A DNA stretch of 64,000 nucleotides. Origin: Alopecurus myosuroides (taxonomy: Eukaryota; Streptophyta; Magnoliopsida; Poales; Poaceae). The notes beneath the pieces were generated by a model. That model was not told the origin of the DNA and ran no database searches. It saw only the letters and a program-made list of their open reading frames with translations. Positions 55,659-64,000 of this stretch are shown here, piece after piece (position 1 is the first letter of the stretch; each line of letters opens with the position of its first letter). The translations under genes and the position numbers were made by a program. Location of the stretch: contig CM054060.1 in assembly GCA_028641055.1 (NCBI GenBank), forward strand, positions 241,704,833-241,768,832, in the 5' to 3' direction.

Positions 55659-57560
55659 ATGGATCCCCAAGAACCTGCACATGATCCGCACGCCGATAAA
55701 CTCGCGGGAATGGGTGAGGCGGAGAAGGAAAGATACATGTGCGAGATGATTTTTAATAATGCAACGGTCATATATCGTGATGACGACGGTGGACAGGCAT
55801 TTAGCAATCAATTTTTGAACGACTCCGGTGACGGAGATCAGAATATAGAAGATGTAGTAGATGATGACGACGACAACGTCGAGGATGAAGAAGTGCCCTC
55901 CAGAACAAACTCTGCCAATGTATATCTCAAGTCACTGTTCATGCAACAATTAATTTGTATTGCACTTACTAACGAATCATTATTTTCCCGTTTAGGCGCC
56001 CTCCGGAACAGCTAGCGCAAGTACTGAGACAAAGTCGAAACGAGGCCCGGCCGCAAGGTTGAAAGATACCGCAAGCTTCCCGATCGATACAGTTGCTGCT
56101 GATGGCAAACCACTGCAGCCCCAGAAACTTATCGCAAATTCGTAAATCAGTGCGGAGTTGTTGTAAGAGACCTGGTCCCGATCAACTTAATAGAATGGAA
56201 TAAGCCGAAGACCGGGGCCAACGTTGGAGCTAGTTATGTCGATGAAAGATTGAAAAAAATTCTTTGCGAAACGCTATGGCTAAATTTCAGCGTAGCGAGC
56301 GATAAGAAGAAGAAAGTCGAGCAGTGGGCTTTGAAGAAGATGGCCACACAATTCCAGAGGTGGAAGAAAGAACTGTGGAAGAAATATAAGGACGAAGATC
56401 CAGTTTTCACTGGGAACCTAGTGAAGATAAGAGACGCTTGGGATGATTTTAAGGCGTACAAGAAATCGGGTGTCTTTACATCCCGATCGGCCACAAATTC
56501 GGAGAATGCGAAGAAGAAGAAATATCACCATATTTTGGGGTCAGGTGGCTACATGACTGCCCTGCCTAGGTGGCGAAGCTATGAAGCTGCGCTTGTGAAA
56601 AGAGGTATCATTCCACAGACACATGACTGGCCCGATAGGTCCAAGTTCTGGTTGTTCGCGCATGGGGCAACGTTGGACGCTGAGACTGGGATGATTGTTG
56701 CTCAGGGACCATGGTCAGAAAAAATAACAAAAGTCGTAGCAGAACTAGAGAAGGCAATAGAAGCTGTTCGAAAAGGAACTTTTGTTCCCGATAGAGAGAA
56801 CGACGAGCTGACGAGGGCACTCGGGAACCCCGAAAAGTGGGGACGAACACGAGGCTTTGGAGCCTCTACCCCTTGGAGCCAAGGGTTTGCAGCGGACATT
56901 GGAACATACAGAAGCCTTGATAGAAGCAAGAAAAAGGCGATGGAACGGCTATCGACATTAGAACAAAAGGTGGATTTTCTCTTGAAGAAAGGGGGACACC
57001 CTCTACCTGACACTGAAGAGGAGGTAGAACATCGTCCTGCACCTGATCAGCTGCAAATAGAAGACGATCATGTAGCAGATGCCGTCCCATCTCAGCATAG
57101 AAGCAGCGTTGGTTCCACGCACCTGCAGCTAGAAGACGGTCGTGCAGTCGAACCGTCGGCGCCTCACTACCCCGTGGATGATATCACGGAGAAGACAAAC
57201 TGTGAGATACATATGCCAATGGGGAACATATCCTTCAGGGTGGCGTCAGGCTATGCTTTACCGAATCAACCTGGAGCAACCTACCATGGTGGTCAGATTC
57301 CAGCATCCCATGCTCGTGTCGGGTTGTCAACAATTACGCCGGGATGCCATTCAATTGAGCTCCATATTCCTGGAGGTGAAGGCGAGAAGACACTGGGAGA
57401 AATGGAGCTTGGTATCATCTTGTGGAATAAGAAACACATCGTGTTTCCTAACTCGGCGCCAAGGCCACCGACTCCTCCAGGTACAAATGCACCATATATA
57501 CCTCCATCAATTACTGAATGTTGCACCACATGTAAGCTTATTTTTAATAGTTTTTTCACT
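55659..57560 (+). pseudogene. Transposase_24/DUF8039 part of a CACTA gene, frameshifted
   Basis: An acidic N-terminal exon (MDPQEPAHDPHADK... to EDEEVPS) is followed by an intron (about 55918-55995) and a basic stretch (STETKSKRGPAARLKD). Near 56135 the frame shifts by one base into KFVNQCGVVVRDLVPINLIE. From there the frame stays open to the intron near 57535. The central part (ALKKMATQFQRWKKELWKKY, KKKYHHILGSGGY, GTFVPDRENDELTRALGNPE) is the Transposase_24 pattern. The later part (ISFRVASGYALP...HSIELHIPGGEG) fits DUF8039. Probably a TnpA-like, DNA-binding accessory protein of the transposon. Confidence 0.82.
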
Positions 57561-57570
57561 TTCGTACAGA

Positions 57571-58890
57571 GAATGCACGACCTCCAAGTCCACCCCCCAA
57601 CGAACCTCCAAGTCCACCCCACAACGAAGATTGGGAGCCCGAGGCCGAGGGTCCATCGCCCGTGCACTCCCGTGAGCCGACGGATGCGCCCACTACGGGT
57701 ACGGCAAAGCGGAAGCTGAAGTTCAGAAGAAACGGGACTCCTCCCAAGAAGAGACCAAGCAAATCCAAGAAAGTCGAGACTCCCCCGAAGTTACCAGGCC
57801 TGATAACTCCAGAGGAACTAACCGATGCCGTGAAAGCCAAAACCAGCGCATGGTTCGCACGGTTTCCCCTGAAGCCCCCTCCAGACACCTGGAAGGAAAC
57901 TCTGAAGGACATCCCATCGACAACTTATATTATCCTGCACCGCCGCCACCGCCGCCCCTTTCAGACTATGAACGGTACATTGAGAAGACGCACACCGCAC
58001 AGATGAAGCAGACGGAGGAGATGAAGCAGACGGAGCAGACGAAATGCGGGAAACAAGTTCCCCAGCTCGGACAACAAGAAGCACGGTCAATTGCCCCGCT
58101 CAAGGTCTTATCTGACCAGGCTTCAGTGTCCGGTCCACGCATGGGCGACGTGGGTTACGCTATTGCTGATGTGGTATATACATACAAGCCCGGGCACCCT
58201 CTGGTCGAAAATCCTACTGCTCTAACAACCCAACTACGGAGTTTACATGATTGGTACTTGGAGGCCGCAAGGCAGAAGAGAGACTGTATCATGGCTCAAG
58301 TTCAGGATCAACACTACTTCGGAGATTACGGTATCGAGCTTGGGTTCGATGATTTCTTCCAGATGTACAATCAACGTGCCCTCGACAAGTCTATCCTCAG
58401 CTGCTACTGTTTGTAAGTGATTTATTTGTGTAATTTAATTATTTAGTTAAGCTCGCGTTCGTTGCCCGTATAATTATCACTCACGACATTCTTTTTGTAT
58501 GCTACTATGCAGAATGAAGATTCGTGAATGCAGGCTGGCAGAAATCTGGGACTTTGGGTTCATTGACCCGTATTCGTATCATCAAAACACAATAGAAAGG
58601 TTCAACAAGGATACACCGGATGATTTGCTAAGTTTTTGAAGCGACAAAGTACCAAAAAAGAAATATGTTGGCCCTACGGATTCAAGTGAGTGTTACTGTC
58701 TTGTAGACATTCCATTTTGCTTACCTGATGTTAAGTGTAATTGATGAGTATGCATGACTGCGTGTGTACACGTGCGCATCGGCCACTTCATATTGTTCAT
58801 CATTAGAATCGATAAAGGACAAGTTGAAGTCTGGGACTCGTTAACCTGGGGCGCTGACACATGGAAGACCGCGCGTCAGATGCTTCAAAA

Positions 58891-58962
<72 letters not shown>

Positions 58963-59523
58963 GCCTCTTTCGTTTATTTCCTGATATCAAGTAAGTAATA
59001 ATTAACTCTTCTATTCATTTTTCTTTTGTCGCCCAGGGTTTGGCAAATGTTCATCAAGGAAGAACCCGGTACATGGGCACACAAGCTCCACTTTCAGATT
59101 AACAAAGTAAGTAGTACTACGTACCCTGATTTCAATACCATTACCATTCCCTTGATTATTATTAATTTGACTGAATTATGTTTCTCGTATATAGAAAGTC
59201 CCGCAACAACCATAGGGAACTAATTATTGTGGATACTACGTTTGCGAGTTCATTCACAGGACGATCAATGAGAAATCCCGTACTTCCAGAATTCTAGACG
59301 TACGTAACCGGATCTTCACAACTTTATTTATGTTGCCACTAATTTTGTTTAGTTTGGTTCATAACTTAATTGTTTTCATCTACTTCTTTTAAAGATGGCA
59401 CGAAAGCGGGCGCAGCTCAAACCAATCGACCGTTGCAAGGCTATTGCAGAGGAATTGGCAGGATTTATTCTCACGCAAGTCATAGCAGAAGACAGTGAAT
59501 TTTTCCATCCTATGAACCAATAG
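57571..59523 (+). pseudogene. Ulp1-like C48 protease part of the CACTA gene, disabled
   Basis: Starts in phase after acceptor TCGTACAG with Pro-rich linkers (PPSPPPNEPPSPP). A frame change near 57920 leads to LSDYERYIEKTHTAQMKQTE and GIELGFDDFFQMYNQRALDK. After an intron comes MKIRECRLAEIWDFGFIDP, with a stop at about 58637. The catalytic set is readable: His 58784-58786 (GHFILFI), Asp 58835-58837 (EVWDSL) and Cys 59228-59230 (NYCGYYVCEFIH). A TAG at 59213-59215 precedes the Cys. The last exon (MARKRAQLKP... to HPMNQ) ends at 59523. Ulp1 proteases cleave SUMO-type conjugates; many CACTA and Mutator elements carry them. Confidence 0.85.
58892..58960. repeat. (TA)n microsatellite in an intron
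   Basis: About 69 bp of uninterrupted TA, beginning directly after the exon end QMLQK, where GTATAT serves as the donor. Confidence 0.98.
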
Positions 59524-59639
59524 CCAGCTCCCTTCTCTATGCAAGTATACAGCTATTGAAAACGAACTTCGGATTATGTAATTCTCGGTCGATTACTTCG
59601 TGTTACATGTATATATATATGTATTTTTATTTGGTGCAT

Positions 59640-59890
59640 CAACATTTAACCGCAAACACGGAATCGGAAACACTTAACCGCAAACACGGAATCGGTGTTT
59701 CCGGATACGTATTTCCGATTACGTGTTTTCCATTCCGTGTTCGTAAAAAACGAAACACGGACACATGGAAACGGAAAGACTAAACGGAAACACGTAAATG
59801 GAAACCCTGAAAATACGGAACACGCCCTAAACCCTAAACCCTAAATACGGAATCAGAAACCCTGAAAAGAAAAGGAAAAAAAAAAGAAAA
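59640..59890. other. Low-complexity tail with three telomere-type units
   Basis: CGGAAACAC-like phrases recur at 59650-59820. Three perfect CCCTAAA units stand at 59825-59845. A poly-A/AAAAG stretch follows (59866-59893). No gene. Confidence 0.75.
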
Positions 59891-59894
59891 AAAA

Positions 59895-60036
59895 AGCTTT
59901 AGGACCGGTTGGTGTTACCAACCGGTTCTAAAGGTCCTCCGCCTGCGCGCGCTCTTCGGCGCCCACGTGGAGGCCTTTAGAACTGGTTGGTGACAGACCG
60001 GTACTAAAGGTGGGGGCCTTTAGTCCCGGATACGTA
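59895..60036. repeat. Right subterminal CACTA repeats
   Basis: Palindromic units ACCGGTTGGTGTTACCAACC and a variant near 59985 resemble the left-end units. No CACTA terminus is found before the return to duplicated sequence at 60101. Confidence 0.7.
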
Positions 60037-60154
60037 GCACCGGATTTGTATCCGAGTCCAAAGGCCCTTACAAACAGGTGCTACTGCCCTGTTCTCCACC
60101 ATCGGTAGCATGAACACCAGACTACTCGGATCAGGTGAACGGGTGGCCGATCTG

Positions 60155-60358
60155 TCACACCCGTAGAGCACCACCGGAAGCCCATGTACCTGGATTAGCT
60201 TCGCCCGCATCGGCACCTGCATGGTGCCCATCTCATAGAGCATGTCCAGGACGGGCTCGTGAAACCTGAGGCCACGAAAGTCGCGTGCAAGCGGTGGGAT
60301 CTCGTTGCCATCGATAAGGATTACCACTTGAGGTGGAGTTGGTCTACCACGCCACATG
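60155..60358 (-). pseudogene. 204-bp exon-like segment present only in copy B
   Basis: Open on the minus strand for all 68 codons (VVILIDGNEIPPLARDFRGL, later RAKLIQVHGLPVVLYGCD). In copy A the flanks are joined directly with TG as microhomology. The protein family is not recognised. The sequence looks like real coding DNA, so a deletion in copy A is more likely than an insertion in B. Confidence 0.4.
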
Positions 60359-60693
60359 GCATGCGCGCGGCGGAGACGCGGGGAACCTTCCGGCCGGTGT
60401 GGATCGGCTCAGTCTAGCTAGGTGATTCCCTTTTGTGATCTCCCACACGTACAATGCCCATGGACCTCAAGGATTGGAAGAGCTTAGGACACAAAGATAA
60501 GGACGTAGACCTTGGTGGCGGCAGCACATGCTTACTTGATGGGAACGATTGGGATGGCCGACCGGCTCAGCTGGACGGGCGCAATGATCGCAGCAGATTG
60601 GTCGCGGCGGGCGAGTTCCGTGAGCCTCCGGCCAGGCGACGGTCTGCGCTCAGGAGTGCGGCGGATGGTACACACCCTACGGGCGAGGGAGGA

Positions 60694-60796
60694 TAAGAGC
60701 ACCCACAATGGGGAACGCTTAAGCTGACGCTTAAATGGAAAAAATAAATACTGCTAAATTTAAGGCAACCACTAGGAATCGGATGCCGATTGTTCG
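60694..60796. mobile_element. Left arm of an unclassified DNA element
   Basis: AGCACCCACAATGGGGAACG starts where the duplicated sequence breaks off. GCTTAAGCTGACGCTTAA lies inside. The rest is displaced by the LTR retrotransposon at 60797, whose target duplication would begin with GTTCG. Confidence 0.4.
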
Positions 60797-60986
60797 TGAT
60801 GTAGCCCAACCATCTCCACCAAGTGTACCGATGACAAGATCACGCGCAAAGGCCATCAAGGATAAGGTGAACTCGCTCCTCTCGCTCTATACTTTCGGTC
60901 ACGTGGAGGATGGTGCGCTACCTCATGGTTCCACACTTTGCGTGCTCAGGTTCAAACCCACCACGGAGGCACCGAAAAGTACCTGA
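60797..60986 (+). pseudogene. Polyprotein C-terminal tail encoded in U3
   Basis: In frame with the LTR start the product contains PMTRSRAKAIKDKVNSLLSL and ends in a stop at 60984-60986. The TRSRAKA pattern is typical of the extreme C-terminus of grass gypsy polyproteins. In the full element the reading frame would cross from the interior through the purine tract into the 3' LTR. This 5' copy is not translated in that context. Confidence 0.65.
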
Positions 60987-61368
60987 GACGATGCGCAAGA
61001 AGATACGAAGAAGAGCGGTGAAGACGGCGTCCAATTCGGAGTCCCGGCGAAGAAGTTAGGGGGGAAACACCCCTCCCCGGCCTCGGGAGCCGGCCAGGCC
61101 GGACCCCCACCCAAAGGGGCCGGCCTCCACCTCGGCCCCAGGCCGGCCTCGACCCCTCCCTCAGGCCGGGCACCCTCCAGAGCTGGCCGGCCTCAAGGCC
61201 GGCCTCCCCTCTTCCCACCCCGGCCCCAGGCTGGTGTGCGCCTGGGAGAGCCCCTCCTCCTCCACCCCGGCCCCATGGCCGGCCAGGCCGGGATCCGAGG
61301 CCGGCGTGGACCAAAATGCACGCAAATGAGCTGTTTTCGACCCCGTTTCTACCTGCTTCGAACCCCGG

Positions 61369-61378
61369 CTATATAAGA
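61369..61378 (+). promoter_or_regulatory. LTR TATA box
   Basis: CTATATAAGA stands after the GC-rich block, at the same place as in the 7485 LTR. Confidence 0.75.
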
Positions 61379-61841
61379 ACGACCCCGAGCTAGATCTAAG
61401 GTTTAGAGTTGAATTAAGAACATTTGGAGCTGAGCTCTCTTGTATCCCTCTTTGAGGAACTACTCCTATGGTTTGACCTAGGAACGTATCAAGGCCATCC
61501 CTCCGACATCGTCGAGGATTGTATCAAGGATCATCCAATTACTTGATCTCTGCCTTTGGATTTCTATCAAGGATTGTCCAATCTTCCTCTCGATTATCTT
61601 GAGAAGCGGTTTCAATCAAGGTGAGCTCAGTTGGATCGATCGTTCCGTAGGCGGCCCTCGGGGCTAGTTGACGGAAGATTTGGGGTTCTTCGGTTCTTGC
61701 TAGTTATCCTCGTGTTTTCCCACGATTCCCCCTCGATTTCCCCCTCGTGTGTTCATCGTGTTCCTCGCGTTCTTGAGCGTTCTTCGTGTTCTTCGTCGAT
61801 TCGTGAAGATCGGGCCAATCTAGGAGTAACTCTCCACATCA

Positions 61842-61856
61842 TCTGGTATCCAGAGC
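61842..61856 (+). other. Primer-binding site
   Basis: TCTGGTATCCAGAGC, identical to 8470-8484, directly after the LTR end. Confidence 0.75.
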
Positions 61857-63024
61857 TAGATTGACACGAATCCGACACCCCCAACACTTTCCATCCACCA
61901 ATTTTTCTTTTTCCACCAAAAATTTCGAAAATCCTAAAAAAAATAGCCAAAAGGGAATTTGACCGATCTGTTGATTCGTTGAGTTTTTCGTGTTTTTTCT
62001 TCTTAGATTTGTTGCCAAACACCATTCCACACCTTTCTATTCAGCCAAATTTTCTAATTTCGCCCAAATTTTTTCTTGATTTTGTGGGAATTTCGAATTT
62101 GAGCCAAAAACTCAGAAAATTTCAGCTCTTCGATTCTCCGACAGATTTTGGAACGTGTTTTTCTTTGTCGTTTGTGATCCAAATTGAGTGCAACAAGTTG
62201 CCACGCGACGCCCACGACATCACCTACGCTTCCACATCATCGGATCACCACGACATCGACATCCACCGGCCGCAAGTCCGTGATCATCAATAAGAGAGGT
62301 ATAAACTTGCTTCCGCTTGAACCACCCCACCCCATTGTGTCACTTACCTATTCAGATTAGTTCGTTTTACACCGCTTGGCGTCGCATTTGTGGCATCGAG
62401 AGTGCGAAGTTAGCGCTTGTGAGAGATTAGCTACGAGTAGGCATTGGCATTTTGGAATCCATCAAAAAGAGAAAAAAAAATAGAAAAAGAAACAAAGGAT
62501 CGATGCCAATAGCTTTCCATTGTAGGAAAATGTAGCATTGCGTCGCAAAAGAGAAAGAGTGACCGATTGCCACGGTGCGAATCTTGTTGCCTTATCAAAT
62601 TTGCGGTTTGAGCTAGCGTCCTCATTGTGTTAGTGCGGCATTGAGCATTAGTCTTCGTTAGGATCATTTCGTCTTCGCTCGTCCATTGGTCGCACTAACC
62701 CCATTTATCCCTTGTGTGTGTGTGTTCCACCATATTTCCATCAACTAGGTTTGATTTTGTGTTAACTTTTCTTTGACGTTTCTCCACGTTTGACAATAGA
62801 CGTTTCTTCGGTTTTGTCGATTTTCCTCGCCACTTTTCCTAACCCATTTGCCTTCCACATAAAGTGTGCGTGTTGTTGTTTACGGTTTCTTTCGATCTTT
62901 TTGGATCCGCTCTTGACATACCGCCCTACACCTAGGCTCGTCCACTAGCCTCAATACGACCAAAAAAGGTAACGTTGGGTAAGTGAGACATCAATTTCTT
63001 CTATATCACCCTTGTGTGTTTGAG
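61857..63024 (+). other. Untranslated leader
   Basis: Aligned in patches with 8485-9708. No coding frame is supported. Confidence 0.7.
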
Positions 63025-64000
63025 ATGGCTAGGGAAGGAGTATTCTCAAGTCCGAGTTCGGAAGATGAAGGCAACCCATTCCACATTGTCAATGCTAGCG
63101 CCACCTATGTCACTCGCAATGACCATTTCCGCCTCCGCGAACTCGTGAAGGATGGATTGCAACGCTATGAGCATCGACTACAAGAGCAAGAGGCTCGATT
63201 GAATGATCAAATGACGCGCATCAACATCAACTTGGCTAATCTTGCCAATCTCCGTCATTCATCATCGTCGTCAAGGTCTCGTCGCTCAACTCGCAACAAT
63301 CAAGATCTTCATCAACCTCGTCGCCATGATCGCAACAACAACTTGGAGGAGGATGGTCAACAACAACAACCACCACCACCTCCTCCACAACCTCAAAAAG
63401 CTCCGCGACGAAATTGCCATGAAGATAGCTCGCCATCACCACCACCTCGACATCGCCAAGGCCGTGGTGACCCTCTTCAACAACCGCAACGCCCGGACCT
63501 TCGACAACATCATCATCCACCTCCTCAAGGCCACGCTCAAGACTATGGCCAAAATGACTTCGTGGACTGTGCTCATCAACATCGAAGTCCACCAAGACGT
63601 ATTGCGCGTCTCAACAACAATGACCGCCAAGAACATGATCGTCCTCAACACCCTCATGATGAACAAGTGCTTCCGCCACGCCAACAACAAGAACGTCCTC
63701 GACATCACCGCAATGACAATGATGATAGTGAACGCCGCGAAGCAAGACTCCGTCACCATCAACAACCCCCACCTAATGACCACCGGCGTCATCCTCCCCA
63801 TCATGATCGCCACCGCCAAGACAATGAGGATGACCCCTATGATGATTCACCCCCCGTCTATGATGAAGATCCCCATGAGCGACACCATGAGCGTCCCCAA
63901 TGTCAACAAGAAGACAACAACATGAGTGCCCTTCGTTTCAATGTCCCAAAGTTCAATGGTGAGAATGACCCCGAAGAATATCTTTCTTGGGCTCTCAAGG
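63025..64000 (+). CDS. Gypsy gag, open to the window edge (325 codons)
   Basis: The ATG at 63025 opens a frame without stops to the end of the window. It begins MAREGVFSSPSSEDEGNPFH. Residues about 30-65 form a charged helix (RLRELVKDGLQRYEHRLQEQ). A long Gln/Pro/His/Arg-rich tract follows (about 85-300), with acidic phrases such as YDDSPPVYDEDPHER. Near the edge comes MSALRFNVPKFNGENDPEEY and LSWALK, the start of the Retrotrans_gag domain. The frame is intact as far as visible, so this copy may be young. Its tract RHRQGRGDPLQ is shared with the broken gag at 10390. Confidence 0.88.
   Translation, partial: MAREGVFSSPSSEDEGNPFHIVNASATYVTRNDHFRLRELVKDGLQRYEHRLQEQEARLNDQMTRININLANLANLRHSSSSSRSRRSTRNNQDLHQPRRHDRNNNLEEDGQQQQPPPPPPQPQKAPRRNCHEDSSPSPPPRHRQGRGDPLQQPQRPDLRQHHHPPPQGHAQDYGQNDFVDCAHQHRSPPRRIARLNNNDRQEHDRPQHPHDEQVLPPRQQQERPRHHRNDNDDSERREARLRHHQQPPPNDHRRHPPHHDRHRQDNEDDPYDDSPPVYDEDPHERHHERPQCQQEDNNMSALRFNVPKFNGENDPEEYLSWALK

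Larger units (their letters stand above)
50621..60100 (+). mobile_element. CACTA-derived mosaic (9.5 kb)
   Basis: Clusters of palindromic subterminal repeats of the ACCGGTTTGT...ACAAACCGGT type lie at the left (50639-50915), middle (53975-54150) and right (59895-60036). A clear CACTA terminus (CACTACAGACC on the minus strand) exists only at 54150. Encoded proteins are typical of grass CACTA elements: TNP2 remnant, coiled-coil membrane protein, Transposase_24/DUF8039 and Ulp1 protease. The outer CACTA termini are not recognisable, so this may be more than one element or a truncated one. Confidence 0.7.
44684..60693 (+). repeat. Segmental duplication, copy B (interrupted)
   Basis: Collinear with copy A from AGGA at 44684 (27037 in A). 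The 9480 bp at 50621-60100 are absent from A, where five bases (TGATG, 33172-33176) stand instead. Collinearity resumes at 60101 and is broken again at 60694 by a DNA element plus LTR retrotransposon. Confidence 0.95.
60797..61841 (+). mobile_element. 5' LTR (1045 bp)
   Basis: Begins TGATGTAGCCCAACC and ends CTCCACATCA, directly before TCTGGTATCCAGAGC. It shares with the 7485 LTR the KVNSLLS-coding stretch, a GC-rich GGCCGGCCTC block (61080-61310), the TATA box and the GTTCTTCGTCGATTCGTGAA block near the end. Confidence 0.88.
60797..64000 (+). mobile_element. 5' part of a gypsy-type LTR retrotransposon with open gag
   Basis: LTR, primer site, leader and gag in order, truncated by the window edge. 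LTR ends, primer site, parts of the leader and gag segments match the non-autonomous element at 7485. The downstream pol is not in the window, so autonomy is not proven. Confidence 0.88.

Overview
The window is plant nuclear DNA made almost entirely of nested transposable elements. The mix points to a large-genome Pooideae grass, most likely Triticeae (wheat, barley, rye or Aegilops). It contains a BARE/Angela-like copia LTR, gypsy LTRs opening TGATACGTC, Stowaway ends CTCCCTCCGT, Tourist MITEs with TTA/TAA target duplications, Helitron ends with GTGCGTTGCAAC hairpins, and CACTA subterminal ACCGGTT repeats. I see no intact ordinary host gene. Coding sequence is either transposon-encoded or a captured, broken gene fragment.

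Layout. 1-7390: a copia element (minus strand) sits in a gypsy-type LTR, which sits in the 3' end of an Athila-like gypsy element. 7485-17864: a non-autonomous LTR retrotransposon with target duplication GCTGC/GTTGC. It keeps the leader, a gag-like start and the polyprotein tail of its family, but carries in-frame 78-bp and 66-bp tandem repeats instead of pol; a 3.3-kb solo LTR (CCTCC duplication) splits its 3' LTR. 17870-21853: a worn copia LTR with two solo LTRs inside it. 21854-26885: DNA-transposon material with a 252-bp tandem duplication, then a Helitron-like segment carrying an F-box/LRR-type fragment.

27037-33689 and 44684-60693 are two copies (A and B) of one segment. Shared contents are a 60-codon ORF, a LINE-type retroposon with 14-bp duplications, a Tourist MITE inserted into its own family, an NB-ARC fragment and a Helitron end. 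Between the copies lie a 1.24-kb tandem duplication, two adjoining Tourist MITEs, an F-box-like relic, and a gypsy element (38896-44687) with gag plus a long unknown ORF but no pol. The junction into copy B is a 4-bp microhomology inside that gypsy element.

Copy B is interrupted at 50621-60100 by CACTA-derived DNA. This holds a small coiled-coil/membrane gene, a deletion-fused TNP2 transposase, a WRN-like 3'-5' exonuclease gene with a premature stop, and a Transposase_24/DUF8039/Ulp1 gene with several lesions. From 60797 to the right edge is the 5' part of a gypsy element related to the one at 7485, with an open gag frame. It is the probable kind of helper for that non-autonomous relative.

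Family assignments come from motif recognition by eye, without a database search. Boundaries given with target duplications or terminal motifs are firm; the other edges are approximate.
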